A DNA stretch of 42,542 bases from positions 1-42,542 of the forward strand of contig JAAAPD010000008.1 in assembly GCA_009908505.1 (NCBI GenBank). Reading direction: 5' to 3'. Under the pieces are notes generated by a model that was not told where the DNA came from, did not search any database, and was given only the letters and a program-made list of their open reading frames with translations. This DNA comes from Alphaproteobacteria bacterium. GTDB taxonomy: Bacteria > Pseudomonadota > Alphaproteobacteria > Rhodobacterales > Rhodobacteraceae. Positions 1 through 8,343 of this stretch are shown one piece after another. A program made the position numbers and the translations under genes. The stretch's first letter is position 1. Every line of letters starts with the position of its first letter.

Positions 1-520
1 AGGGAACGGCGGCAAAGCCGACGAGGTTGAGCAGCGCATTCAAGGCGCCATTCGAAAGTGGGCTGAGGATAAATGCCCAGACGAACCCAAGAATTGCCAC
101 GCTGGGTATGGAGGGAAAGAAGAAGACTGCCCGTACCGTGTTGCGCCCGATGAAACGCCGGTTAAGACCGAGCGCCAAGGGAATTGCCAGCAAGGTCACG
201 ATCCCTGCTGTGGCGACGGAATAGAGCACTGTGAAATAAAGACTGCTTGAGAGCGAAGGATCTTTGAGGACTGTCGCGTAATTCTTGAACCCCACAAAAT
301 CATAGTCGGGACTGATACCATTGTAATTCGTAAAGCTGTAGTAGGCCGATTGGACGAAGGGCAGGAAGATTACGAAGACAATCACGAACAGCATCGGGAC
401 AAACATTCCATCCCCTTCGCCAATCTGGCGAAGGATCGGGAACCGCCGTCTCAACAAGCCCTGCCCCTCGTTGCTGAGAGGCAGGGCAGGGGTCGACGAC
501 GCTGAACTGTCATAGCGCAT
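1..520 (-). CDS. CUT1-family sugar-type ABC transporter permease (partial, C-terminus off window)
   Basis: This is the N-terminal part of an inner-membrane permease of the MalF/UgpA type, about 173 residues; the rest lies beyond the left edge. The minus-strand reading starts MRYDSSASSTPALP and has a cytoplasmic tail, a first membrane span (about residues 40-60, rich in F, V, I and L), the loop containing YYSFTNYNG and VGFKNYATVL that is typical of CUT1 permeases, then spans near 92-112 and 130-155. The ATG at 520 follows a GGGAGCAGG ribosome site and lies 29 nt after the binding-protein gene, so the two are cotranscribed. It should form the channel with a second permease expected just outside the window. 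The family call is secure; the substrate is not known. Confidence 0.88.
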   Translation of the reverse strand, partial: MRYDSSASSTPALPLSNEGQGLLRRRFPILRQIGEGDGMFVPMLFVIVFVIFLPFVQSAYYSFTNYNGISPDYDFVGFKNYATVLKDPSLSSSLYFTVLYSVATAGIVTLLAIPLALGLNRRFIGRNTVRAVFFFPSIPSVAILGFVWAFILSPLSNGALNALLNLVGFAAVP

Positions 521-549
521 GTTCGCCTGCTCCCTTGGGCGAGCCCCCT

Positions 550-1794
550 TTAGCGCAGGGTTGCGAGTTTTTCGTCGATCGAGGCCGCCGCCGCTGCAGG
601 CGACCTGCTGCCCAGGATAACCTCTTGTTGAACAGCGACAACATGGGTGAAGAGCGCTTGGTTGTTGTTCACCCACCAGGTTTGAGGCCAATAGATGTCG
701 CCCGCCGTCGCAGCGGCGGCGGCATCGGTCAGGATATCTGAGATATCATTTTCGAAGCCTTCGACTGTCACGATCTGTCCGGTCGTATCTTGATAGATCC
801 GCAGCGCCTCGTCGGACATCAGGAAATCGACAAAGGCCCGCGCACCTTCGATGTTCTCGGCGTCCGCGTTCACTGCGTAGCCAATCGAGACTGTGCCGCC
901 CCAGAACGGGCCGCTGTCGGTGGGAATGGCGCTCATGCCGAGATTCAGATCAGGACCTGCCTCGCGGACCGAGTTCACCGCCCATGTTCCTGTGGGAAAC
1001 ATTGCGACCTCGCCCGAGGCAAACTGGGCAACCGCGGTGTCGAAATTGAGGCCGACGACATTGCTCGGCATGTACCCAGCATCGACCAGCTCACGGATCT
1101 TCGTGAAAGGTTCGGTCCAGGTCTCGGCAAAGGTGGTTTCTCCGGCCCAGATTTGTTCATCCATTCTGGCGCCGAACTCTTCATTGACCACACCCAGGTT
1201 GCCGGCCAACAGCATCATAGGTTCGTCTCCGCGCTCAACGATTGGTTGGATGCCGGCCTCCGATAGCGCTGCACACAGTTCCAGGAACTCGGACCAATCC
1301 GACGGCACGTCATCATAGCCGACCGAGGCCAAAAGGTCCTTGTTGTAGATCACGCCACCGGCCCATGCTCCAGGTGCCGCGCCGTACACTTCTTCTCCGT
1401 TGCCATACAGCAGCTGTCCTTTTTGGCCCGTCCTCTGAACGTTCGCGATGTCGGAGATGTCGGCGGCGGACCCATTCTCGATGATCGGCCCCCTGTTTTC
1501 GGAGGCGAGCACGAAGACATCAGCTGCCGTTCCGCTTGAAAGGCGAATTTGAAGCGTATTGATGTAATCCTCGATCGGGGGCGCATAGGAAAACGCGATC
1601 GAGTATTCCGTTTGGCTTGCTTCGAAGGCGTCGATCAGCGGTTGTACGATATCCTCATTGTCCCAAGAAAAAAAGGACACTGACGACGTGTTTTCGTCTG
1701 CTCTTGCTGGCGCGCCAAGGGCCAGCGCTGTCGTGGCGCCTACGGCCGCCATGAACGCGAGGCCCCTGTTCAGTTTGTTTCCACGGCTTTTCAT
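550..1794 (-). CDS. extracellular solute-binding protein of a CUT1 ABC transporter
   Basis: Periplasmic binding protein of 414 residues, group 1 solute-binding (MalE/UgpB-like) fold. It has a Sec signal peptide with a basic start (MKSRGNKLNR), a hydrophobic core and probable cleavage after APARA near residue 32. The mature part begins with the SVSFFSWDNEDIVQPLIDAFE motif region seen in this class, and contains the hinge-like GTAADVFVL and FPTGTWAV stretches. The reading frame is open to 1830, but the ATG at 1794 is preceded by GGGAGGAAAAA, so I chose it. The gene is first in a transcription unit with the downstream permease and carries a perfect palindromic operator 77 nt upstream. The ligand is unknown; oligosaccharide is the family default, but the neighbouring peptidase-like genes make a peptide-bearing or amide substrate possible. 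Confidence 0.88.
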   Translation of the reverse strand: MKSRGNKLNRGLAFMAAVGATTALALGAPARADENTSSVSFFSWDNEDIVQPLIDAFEASQTEYSIAFSYAPPIEDYINTLQIRLSSGTAADVFVLASENRGPIIENGSAADISDIANVQRTGQKGQLLYGNGEEVYGAAPGAWAGGVIYNKDLLASVGYDDVPSDWSEFLELCAALSEAGIQPIVERGDEPMMLLAGNLGVVNEEFGARMDEQIWAGETTFAETWTEPFTKIRELVDAGYMPSNVVGLNFDTAVAQFASGEVAMFPTGTWAVNSVREAGPDLNLGMSAIPTDSGPFWGGTVSIGYAVNADAENIEGARAFVDFLMSDEALRIYQDTTGQIVTVEGFENDISDILTDAAAAATAGDIYWPQTWWVNNNQALFTHVVAVQQEVILGSRSPAAAAASIDEKLATLR

Positions 1795-1870
1795 TTTTTC
1801 CTCCCTGAGAATGACAGCACTTGCGCGCATGGCATCTAACTTGACCGTCAGAACATACTGCTGTCTTTCA

Positions 1871-1894
1871 AAAAACTAAACCGGTTTAGTTTTT
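1871..1894. promoter_or_regulatory. LacI-type operator upstream of the binding-protein gene
   Basis: A perfect 24-bp inverted repeat with half-site AAAAACTAAACC and no spacer. The centre TAAACCGGTTTA, with the central CpG, is the usual form of a LacI-family operator. The same 12-bp core occurs in front of the divergent lacI-type gene at 6079-6090, so this site is assigned to that regulator. It lies in the 156-nt gap between the ATPase and binding-protein genes, 77 nt before the latter's start. Confidence 0.85.
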
Positions 1895-1950
1895 CTGTCA
1901 AGCCGAGCCCAACTATGTCTTTGTCTTAGGCATCCGGATTTCGTCGGTGG

Positions 1951-2994
1951 TCAGTTCGTGCGTTGACCATGTTCGTCGAAGAGCGTGATCGCCGACTTGT
2001 CGGGCAGGATACGGATACAATCACCGGTATCGGCTTGGACACGTTCGCGGTATAGGCCAACAAGTTGGTGATCGCCCAGCCGCATGACCACTTGCGTTTC
2101 CGACCCGGTAGGCTCGGCGACCACAACTTCCACCGGAATGCCGTTCTCATCATCCAGCATGAGGTTTTCTGGTCTAACACCATAAGTGATGCCGGTTTCC
2201 TGATCACTCGGAAGCGGCAGCAGATGGCCGTTCACTGTTCTGAAACCCTCGGGCGTAGCAGTGCCTGAGATGAAGTTCATCGCAGGCGATCCGATAAATC
2301 CCGCGACAAAGGTGTTGACGGGGCTGTCATAGAGCTCGAGTGGCGTTCCAGCCTGTTCTATCATTCCCTCGCGCATGACAACAATTTGGTCGGCCATGGT
2401 CATGGCCTCGATCTGGTCGTGAGTGACGTATATGGTGGTTGTCCCCAACCGGTGCTGCAGCTCCTTGATCTCGGCCCGCATTTGGACACGAAGCTTGGCG
2501 TCCAGATTCGATAGAGGCTCGTCGAACAGGAAGACCTGTGGGTCCCGCACGATCGCCCGACCCATGGCGACCCGCTGCCGTTGACCGCCGGAAAGCTGAC
2601 CGGGATAGCGGTCCAGCAGGTCACCAAGCCCGAGAATGGAAGCCGCCTGATCGACGTTTTCCGCAATCTTGGCCTTCGCGACGCCATTGATCTTGAGAGA
2701 AAACCCCATGTTTTCCGCAACAGTCATATGTGGATAAAGCGCGTAATTCTGGAAGACCATCGCAATATCGCGTTCCTTGGGCTGCAGATCGTTCACCACG
2801 CGGCCGCCAATCGAGATGGTGCCAGATGTGATTTCCTCGAGGCCGGCAATCATACGAAGCAAAGTAGATTTGCCGCAGCCAGACGGTCCCACCAGGATTA
2901 CGAACTGCCCGTCGACGACGTCGATCGAGATCGCCTCGAGGGCCTCGTAGGCATCATAGTGCTTGCCGACATTTCTGATTTCTACTTTGGCCAA
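1951..2994 (-). CDS. CUT1 ABC transporter ATP-binding protein (MalK/UgpC type)
   Basis: ATPase subunit of 347 residues that powers uptake by the neighbouring permease and binding protein. The nucleotide-binding domain is complete: Walker A GPSGCGKST (36-44), Q-loop region FQNYALYPHM (81-90), signature LSGGQ (134-138), Walker B VFLFDE (154-159) and switch His in YVTHD (192). The C-terminal part, from about 240, has the TOBE/MalK-like regulatory domain (GVRPENLML). The start is a TTG at 2994, five bases after a strong GGGAGG ribosome site; no ATG fits. It follows the M81 gene by 64 nt and probably belongs to the unit starting at the M24 gene, whereas the binding protein and permease have their own operator. 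Confidence 0.92.
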   Translation of the reverse strand: MAKVEIRNVGKHYDAYEALEAISIDVVDGQFVILVGPSGCGKSTLLRMIAGLEEITSGTISIGGRVVNDLQPKERDIAMVFQNYALYPHMTVAENMGFSLKINGVAKAKIAENVDQAASILGLGDLLDRYPGQLSGGQRQRVAMGRAIVRDPQVFLFDEPLSNLDAKLRVQMRAEIKELQHRLGTTTIYVTHDQIEAMTMADQIVVMREGMIEQAGTPLELYDSPVNTFVAGFIGSPAMNFISGTATPEGFRTVNGHLLPLPSDQETGITYGVRPENLMLDDENGIPVEVVVAEPTGSETQVVMRLGDHQLVGLYRERVQADTGDCIRILPDKSAITLFDEHGQRTN

Positions 2995-3058
2995 CTGCCT
3001 CCCTCCCTTGGGTCTTTTTGATCGGTTCTTTCGCGCTTGGTTCCGAGCTTGGGCACCA

Positions 3059-4546
3059 TTAAATCGACCCTGTTCGTTTCGTTCCCCCAGTCGAATCTCG
3101 GATGACCGGGCAAGGCGTCCACTTCATCTTGGGATCGAGCGGGAACGCGGGACGCGGCAAAACCTCGTAGGCCACGTGACCAAGATCAAGATTTGCGGTG
3201 CCGTCGGTCAGTAGCAGCAGGCTACGCGCTGCGACATCCTCGATCTCCGGGTGCAGATATCCAAGTTTCACAACATAAACCGCATGCTGGCGTGGATCGA
3301 TGCCCAGTGCCCTAATGTGGTCGACCGTCGTGATCATGCGCCTGTGCGCATGCAGCGTTACCGTAACATGCGCGATTTTCAACTTCACCCAGTCGGACCC
3401 ATCCAACTGGCCCGTCCCGGCAATGGTTGCATCTGCGGTGAAGGGGGCGGGCGGTTGCGCGATATGGTCATCGCCAAGTGTCAGCGTGACGACTGTGCCC
3501 GCCGGCTTGTCCATGCACCGGGCGACCGCCGTGGGCGCCGTGATCCCCAGCACGACGACATCGGAAAGGTCGGATCTGGCCAATACTTCTCGCAACACAT
3601 TGGTCGAGTCTCCGAACGCGCCGGCGGTCACGTTATCCCCGGTGTCGCTCAGGTAGAGCGGGTGTTCGTCGGCGCGCGCGGCGATTTCCAAGCCATCGGC
3701 AAGCCCGCAAGTCGGAACCCCGAAAGCAAATTCATGGCGCCGGGACCAGACTGCACGGGCCAGGTCGCATGCCAGCACGGCGGCGCGGTCCGCATCATCT
3801 TCATGGGTCACAAGCGCTGCCATTCCTCCCCAGGGCACGTCGTTCCAGGCAAATCCTACGAGAAGCATGGCGCCCAGAACGCCGTGCTCCGCCTCGATTT
3901 CCGGAAGCATCTCAAAGAGGCTTCGTGTTGGATCGCTATCTGTCATCGCACATTCGCCGGGCAGCAAGAGCGGGATCCGCACCGCCGCCGTGCAGGGCGA
4001 TCGGGTCTTCGAGATCACAGACAGAAGCTGTGCAGCGGCCGCCGCCCCAGTCTCTGCCGCATCCCGATGGGGGGCAGTCCTGAAGCCGCTCCATGCATCG
4101 ACGGAATGAACCCCCTCGGGTGTGACATGACCGTGCATGTCCATGCCAACCGCGATAGGCACGTCGCGCCCGACGAGATTGCGAACCGACAGCACGAAAT
4201 CTGTGTCTGCGCTAGTCTGCAGTCCGGGCACTTCCATCGCCCCGTGCAGCGCCAGGCAGATACCGTCCACTGGCAGTTCTGCGGCAAGGCGCGACAGCAG
4301 CTCTTTCTTGAGTGCGCCATGAATTTCTTGCGGCATCGGACCGCCGGGCTGACAGCCCACAAACATCAGTGGGAGAACTTCGGCTCCGGCTTGGGTCAGA
4401 TATTCTATCATGCCGCCGGTCGTGTCGGCCCGACCGGCGACGTCCCAGCTCCTGCGAATGGTGATATCCGTCCATTCCAGGCTGGCGGGGGAGGCCAGCA
4501 TGGTTTCATGAGACATGCCAAGAACAGCGATGCGGGGCTTGGACAT
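3059..4546 (-). CDS. M81-family metallopeptidase, MlrC-like
   Basis: Predicted zinc hydrolase of 495 residues in the family named after MlrC, the last enzyme of microcystin breakdown. The family-type motifs are visible in order: N-terminal IAVLGMSHE (6-14), LHGAM (100-104), DMHGH (136-140), FRTAPHRD (155-162) and SDTGDN (300-305). The open frame runs up to 4840, but the extra N-terminal 98 residues read as antisense noise. The ATG at 4546 has GAGGAGGAG just upstream and starts the conserved domain, so it is preferred. It lies 76 nt after the M24 gene and 64 nt before the ABC ATPase, which suggests that the product of uptake is a linear peptide or amide. The name MlrC does not imply microcystin as substrate, since most M81 proteins have none assigned. 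Confidence 0.85.
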   Translation of the reverse strand: MSKPRIAVLGMSHETMLASPASLEWTDITIRRSWDVAGRADTTGGMIEYLTQAGAEVLPLMFVGCQPGGPMPQEIHGALKKELLSRLAAELPVDGICLALHGAMEVPGLQTSADTDFVLSVRNLVGRDVPIAVGMDMHGHVTPEGVHSVDAWSGFRTAPHRDAAETGAAAAAQLLSVISKTRSPCTAAVRIPLLLPGECAMTDSDPTRSLFEMLPEIEAEHGVLGAMLLVGFAWNDVPWGGMAALVTHEDDADRAAVLACDLARAVWSRRHEFAFGVPTCGLADGLEIAARADEHPLYLSDTGDNVTAGAFGDSTNVLREVLARSDLSDVVVLGITAPTAVARCMDKPAGTVVTLTLGDDHIAQPPAPFTADATIAGTGQLDGSDWVKLKIAHVTVTLHAHRRMITTVDHIRALGIDPRQHAVYVVKLGYLHPEIEDVAARSLLLLTDGTANLDLGHVAYEVLPRPAFPLDPKMKWTPCPVIRDSTGGTKRTGSI

Positions 4547-4622
4547 TTTTCGCTCCTCCTCAGCTCGGGTCCATTTGAAATGACCGCCGGCACGATGTCG
4601 GATGGCAGGGCGCCCGTGGCGC

Positions 4623-6026
4623 TCACCGTGCGATTGCCATGATACGGTCGGGGCGCAGCCAAAAGGGCGGCAGGCAGGCTGGAAAGTTGCTGAAGGGAAG
4701 AACCTCGGGTCGGAGCCGAATGCCGAGCGTGTCCTGCATGAAAGCCCGACGCGCCTCGACTCTGTTCCAGGCCATGGGGTGCCGTTGACGGAACCGATCG
4801 CGCAAATTGGAATCCGCAAGGGCCAGGCCATCCTCAACATTCGTGGTGAACCATTCGGTGCCGGTCGCGGGAATGATATCGAGCTGAAGCGCCATGCCCG
4901 ATTGCAGCGGAATGTCGCTGCCCTCGAAAATCGGGGAGTTGACCCATTCGTCCATTCCGATCTGGTGGCCGGGATTCAGGGTCACACCAAAAAACGGATC
5001 GCCGATACGACGCATGACCGCATCGAAGATCGCCCCGCCAGTGACGCCGATCCCGATTGTCTCGTACCAAGCTGCAACTGCTGAGAAATAGGGTGCCACC
5101 AGTTTCGGCACGTAGTCCTGAATGCCTTCGGGCAGCTCCGTCTCGTCGTGCACCAGAAAGCCCGCGCGCGCGGACAGGGCGCCCCAGACGGCATAAGCTG
5201 TTGTCATCGGATCGCCGGGCTTGATCCGACGATCGGTCGGGCTCGGCAAGCCATAGGCCGCGCGCGGCCCGGATGAAAGCATGGGATGAGCCGACTGAGG
5301 TCGGCCATCGAACCCCATGAGACGGGCCGCCTGCCGCTCGGTCATGCCCGGTCGAATCCCCTTCAAGACGTTGAGAAGCCCCTGCGAGACATGTGTCGCA
5401 GCCGCTTCCATCCTTGCCAGTTCATCAACGTCCAGACGCACACGCAGCCCATCCGCCGGATCGGCGACAAGCGCCCCTGCATTGCGAACGCTCCCTTCGG
5501 GTCCGACCATCCGACGGAGCACGTCGACAAGGTAGGCGGGTATTTCGATTGCGTCCTCTGCCAGGCCATCGTGGCGTCCGAAATGCTTCCATCCGATGGT
5601 CCCGACATGCGCGCCCGGACCAATTCCAAAGTCCGCGAGGATGTCCTCGAACGATCGGCTCGCGCCGCGCGGCTGGCCCATCAGGCTGAAGCTCTGAAAG
5701 AGCTCCTTGTCGAATTGCCCGACCGCAAGATCAGCGTAGGACCATCCTTCGTTGCCGACCAGCAGACGGGGCGTACGGCCCGCGACGAAGATTGCCAGCG
5801 CTTCTTCGAACCGGGGATCATAGCCGGTCAGGAAGGCGACGTTCGAAGCATGCTCGCGATCTCCATAGACAAGGATTGCGTCATATCCGGCTGCTTCGGC
5901 CATTTCGCAGAGCTTGGTGACGCGATCGTTATAGGTCTCTCGCGAAACCGCGGGTTCGAACTCGACCGTGCCGAAGTCCGGGAGATGCACCTCTTTCAGG
6001 TGAACGGGCGGGGCAAGATGTTGCAA
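4623..6026 (-). CDS. M24-fold (Xaa-Pro aminopeptidase/creatinase-like) protein with degenerate metal site
   Basis: Protein of about 467 residues with the two-domain layout of the M24B group: a creatinase-like N-terminal domain (about 20-180) and a pita-bread domain (about 200-410). In the second domain GHQIG (His354) and the late VED (Glu398) are recognisable. The GD...D segment that should supply two Asp ligands reads PGDPMTTAYAVW, with Ala277 where the first ligand is expected, and the Glu of the GM...E motif is Asp383. Metal binding is therefore doubtful; creatinase is a known non-metal relative. The frame is open to 6128, but that would run through the operator and the lacI start. A TTG at 6026 after GGAGAAGGA is the likely start. 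It is first gene of a unit with the M81 and ATPase genes. Confidence 0.78.
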   Translation of the reverse strand: MQHLAPPVHLKEVHLPDFGTVEFEPAVSRETYNDRVTKLCEMAEAAGYDAILVYGDREHASNVAFLTGYDPRFEEALAIFVAGRTPRLLVGNEGWSYADLAVGQFDKELFQSFSLMGQPRGASRSFEDILADFGIGPGAHVGTIGWKHFGRHDGLAEDAIEIPAYLVDVLRRMVGPEGSVRNAGALVADPADGLRVRLDVDELARMEAAATHVSQGLLNVLKGIRPGMTERQAARLMGFDGRPQSAHPMLSSGPRAAYGLPSPTDRRIKPGDPMTTAYAVWGALSARAGFLVHDETELPEGIQDYVPKLVAPYFSAVAAWYETIGIGVTGGAIFDAVMRRIGDPFFGVTLNPGHQIGMDEWVNSPIFEGSDIPLQSGMALQLDIIPATGTEWFTTNVEDGLALADSNLRDRFRQRHPMAWNRVEARRAFMQDTLGIRLRPEVLPFSNFPACLPPFWLRPDRIMAIAR

Positions 6027-6078
6027 ACTTCCTTCTCCAGAGTAGACGGGCGTGGTAGCGTCAAATCGAATGGCATAG

Positions 6079-6090
6079 TAAACCGGTTTA
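6079..6090. promoter_or_regulatory. LacI-type operator in the lacI / M24 divergent gap
   Basis: The perfect palindrome TAAACCGGTTTA repeats the core of the operator at 1871-1894; outside the core the arms (AG / GT) differ from that site and match imperfectly. It sits 28 nt before the lacI-type start codon and about 50 nt before the M24 start, so binding here could control both directions, including autoregulation. Confidence 0.82.
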
Positions 6091-6117
6091 GTTTTGTTTA
6101 CACCAAAGAGGATGTAG

Positions 6118-7119
6118 ATGGCAAGCATTCGAGAAGTTGCGGAAGAAGCAGGCTTTGCACCTGCGACGGTCTCAAGATACCTGAACGGTCATATCAAGCT
6201 GAAACCGTCAACGCAGAAGAAGATCGAAGACGCCATCGATAAGCTGGGTTATCGCGGCAATGGGTTGGCGCGGCGCCTCGCCACAGGAAAAAGCGAGACT
6301 TTGGGATTTGTCACGACGGATATCAGCTATCCGTTCTTTGCTTCAATCGCCAGCGCGGCAGAGCGAGAGGCCACAAGACTAGGCTATGCGCTTGCCGTAT
6401 TTAACACGCGCAATGACATAATGCGCGAAATGCAGATCCTGAGCTATTTGCAGACCCGTCAACTCGATGGTGTCATCATCATGACGAACCACACCCAAAC
6501 CGAAGATCTTGCCACCCAAATCACAAATGACAGCCATGTTGTTATTCTCGATGAAGACATACCCGGCGCAGTAGGTCCGCGCGTTTTTGCCGAAAACCGC
6601 CAGGGCGGGAGACTGGCGGCGCGACATTTTCTGGAAAACGGACACCGCTCCTTTGCCGTCATCTCGGGGCCACGCGGCCTGATCAGCGTCGAAGAGCGCA
6701 TCGAGGGGTTCAAAGAGGAACTATCCGTCCATGGATTATCGCTCCCCTCTGACATGATCTTTTCCGGACCCTATTCAGAGGAAACGGGTGGGCTTGGGGT
6801 TGACCATTTTCGCAATAGCCCAGATCGGCCGACAGCCATGTTCGCGACGGCCGACAACCTCTGTCTTGGCGCCATTCGTGAAGCGAATGCCGCGAACTTG
6901 AAGATTCCGGACGATCTCTCGATCATAGGGTTCGACGACATTCCGAATGCGGATTTGTTGGCCCCGCCGCTGACGACGATACGTCAAGGCACGGCGGAAC
7001 TGGGCGCAGAGAGTGTAAGACTCATGCTCGGTCGCCTGCGTGGCGAGATAGACCCGTCTGTGACCACGCGGATACCGGTCACGCTGATCGAGCGACAGTC
7101 CGTAAGACGCATGGACTGA
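6118..7119 (+). CDS. LacI-family transcriptional regulator
   Basis: DNA-binding regulator of 333 residues. The N-terminal helix-turn-helix (IREVAEEAGFAPATVSRYLNG, about 4-23) and hinge (GNGLARRLATGKS) are typical of LacI/GalR proteins. From about residue 60 it has the periplasmic-binding-protein-like effector domain (TLGFVTTDISYPFFASIASAAE), ending with IRQGTAELG and the RIPVTLIERQS strand. The ATG at 6118 gives a normal-length protein. It is divergent from the M24/M81/ATPase unit and shares with it the operator at 6079-6090; an identical core precedes the transporter binding-protein gene. It probably represses both units until an uptake-derived ligand binds. The gene is clearly less GC-rich than the genes after position 7300. 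Confidence 0.93.
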   Translation: MASIREVAEEAGFAPATVSRYLNGHIKLKPSTQKKIEDAIDKLGYRGNGLARRLATGKSETLGFVTTDISYPFFASIASAAEREATRLGYALAVFNTRNDIMREMQILSYLQTRQLDGVIIMTNHTQTEDLATQITNDSHVVILDEDIPGAVGPRVFAENRQGGRLAARHFLENGHRSFAVISGPRGLISVEERIEGFKEELSVHGLSLPSDMIFSGPYSEETGGLGVDHFRNSPDRPTAMFATADNLCLGAIREANAANLKIPDDLSIIGFDDIPNADLLAPPLTTIRQGTAELGAESVRLMLGRLRGEIDPSVTTRIPVTLIERQSVRRMD

Positions 7120-7169
7120 GGACTTGAGCTGAGCTTTGGATGCTGTCCTGGCTCATCTCAAGAGGTCCT
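7119..7169 (+). other. imperfect hairpin overlapping the lacI stop codon
   Basis: The arm at 7119-7134 (AGGACTTGAGCTGAGC) pairs with 7151-7169 with one mismatch and a three-base bulge. No T-run follows, so it is not a standard terminator; it could protect or end the lacI message. A second small stem (CGGCGAC / GTCGCCG, 7232-7249) lies further down, followed by a T-containing stretch. I see no gene in the rest of the 236-nt gap to 7355. Confidence 0.35.
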
Positions 7170-7355
7170 GTCGCGGGACTGGCGGGAATTGGCAGGTCCG
7201 CGAAATCATCCCCTGTTGAAGCAACCATGAACGGCGACTGGCGTCGCCGACGTAACTTTGTATTTCTCCATTAGATGAAGGCTTGCAAGGTAGGCGTGGC
7301 TGAAAGGAATCGTGCTTCTTTTTCGCGTCTCAATGCTGGCGACCATCGGTGACGG

Positions 7356-8255
7356 CTACAGGCCTTTCATCGCCTGGACCACGCGGTCCCGGAACCAGAT
7401 ATGCGCAGGATCGTGCTGGCGCCGGGGATGCCAGATCAGGTCGACCCGGAAGGACGGGGAGGGGAAGGGCAGTTCCGCCCAGTCCAGTGATGCGGCATGC
7501 TGCATCGCGATACGGCGGGGCAGGACGCAGAGATAATCGCTCGACGCGATCAGGGCCGGGGCAAGGTAGAAACCGGGCACCGAACAGGCCACGCGGCGTT
7601 TGCGGCCCATGGCCTCGAGCCGCCGGTCGATGGTGCCCGTAAAGCCGCCGCCTTCGGGGGAGACAAGCACATGCTCGGCCGCGCAGAATGCCTCCAGGCT
7701 CAGCGGACCGGTGCCGCGGGGATGCCCCTTGCGCTGGATGACCACGAAATCCTCGTCGAGACCCGCGCGCCGCTTGGCGTCGGGGATCGTCATGCCGGTG
7801 ACCAGAGCCGCATCGGCCGTGTCCGCCTCGACGGCTGTCCAGACCGTTTGCGGATCGAAGGGCAGCAGGGCCAGTCGCGCGGTCGGTGCGGCCTTGGCCA
7901 TGGTCCTGGCGAGGGTCGGGGCGACGACACCATGCACATAGTCCGTGCCGATCAGCCGGAAGGTCGCGGTCGTGGTCCCGGCGTCGAAGGCGCGGCCTTC
8001 CTTGATCAGCGCATCGAGATCGCCGAGCCGCTGGCGCAGGGGCGCTTTCAACGTCTCTGCGCGGCTTGTGGGAACGAGGCGCCGCCCGGACGCGACGAGC
8101 AGGGGATCCCCGAAAAGCGCCCGCAGGCGGGCCAGCTGTGCGGACATGGCGGGCTGGCTGAGGTTCACGGCCCGTGCGGCTTCGGTGACGCTCTGCGTCT
8201 CCAGAAGGGCGTTCAGGCTCACGAGAAGGCCAAGGTCGGACTGCTTTATATCCAT
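7356..8255 (-). CDS. LysR-family transcriptional regulator
   Basis: Regulator of about 299 residues. The N-terminal winged helix-turn-helix is clear (SVTEAARAVNLSQPAMSAQLARLR, about 22-45, then FGDPLLV), followed by a LysR substrate-binding domain. The frame is open to 8312; ATGs at 8273 and 8255 are both possible and neither has a strong ribosome site. I took 8255 because MDIKQSDLGLL is the usual position for this family's start. It is divergent from the NADP oxidoreductase/SDR/ABM unit and probably controls it through the 88-nt shared gap, which carries a CAATC-N4-GATTG inverted repeat. The inducer cannot be told from the sequence. Confidence 0.9.
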   Translation of the reverse strand: MDIKQSDLGLLVSLNALLETQSVTEAARAVNLSQPAMSAQLARLRALFGDPLLVASGRRLVPTSRAETLKAPLRQRLGDLDALIKEGRAFDAGTTTATFRLIGTDYVHGVVAPTLARTMAKAAPTARLALLPFDPQTVWTAVEADTADAALVTGMTIPDAKRRAGLDEDFVVIQRKGHPRGTGPLSLEAFCAAEHVLVSPEGGGFTGTIDRRLEAMGRKRRVACSVPGFYLAPALIASSDYLCVLPRRIAMQHAASLDWAELPFPSPSFRVDLIWHPRRQHDPAHIWFRDRVVQAMKGL

Positions 8256-8274
8256 TGAATTGATGCAAGCCATA

Positions 8275-8288
8275 CAATCTATCGATTG
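8275..8288. promoter_or_regulatory. candidate LysR binding site
   Basis: Inverted repeat CAATC-TATC-GATTG in the 88-nt gap between the divergent LysR gene and the oxidoreductase gene. Its position and size suit a LysR-type recognition element, but there is no second copy to confirm it. Confidence 0.45.
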
Positions 8289-8343
8289 GATTAATCTATT
8301 CGTACAGGCCAAATGTCAATCGACCGGAGCAAGGAGAGACACC

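Noticed and set aside
3059..4546. Microcystin degradation function from the MlrC-like gene
   Set aside because: MlrA and MlrB are absent and M81 is a broad family, so the name alone gives no evidence.
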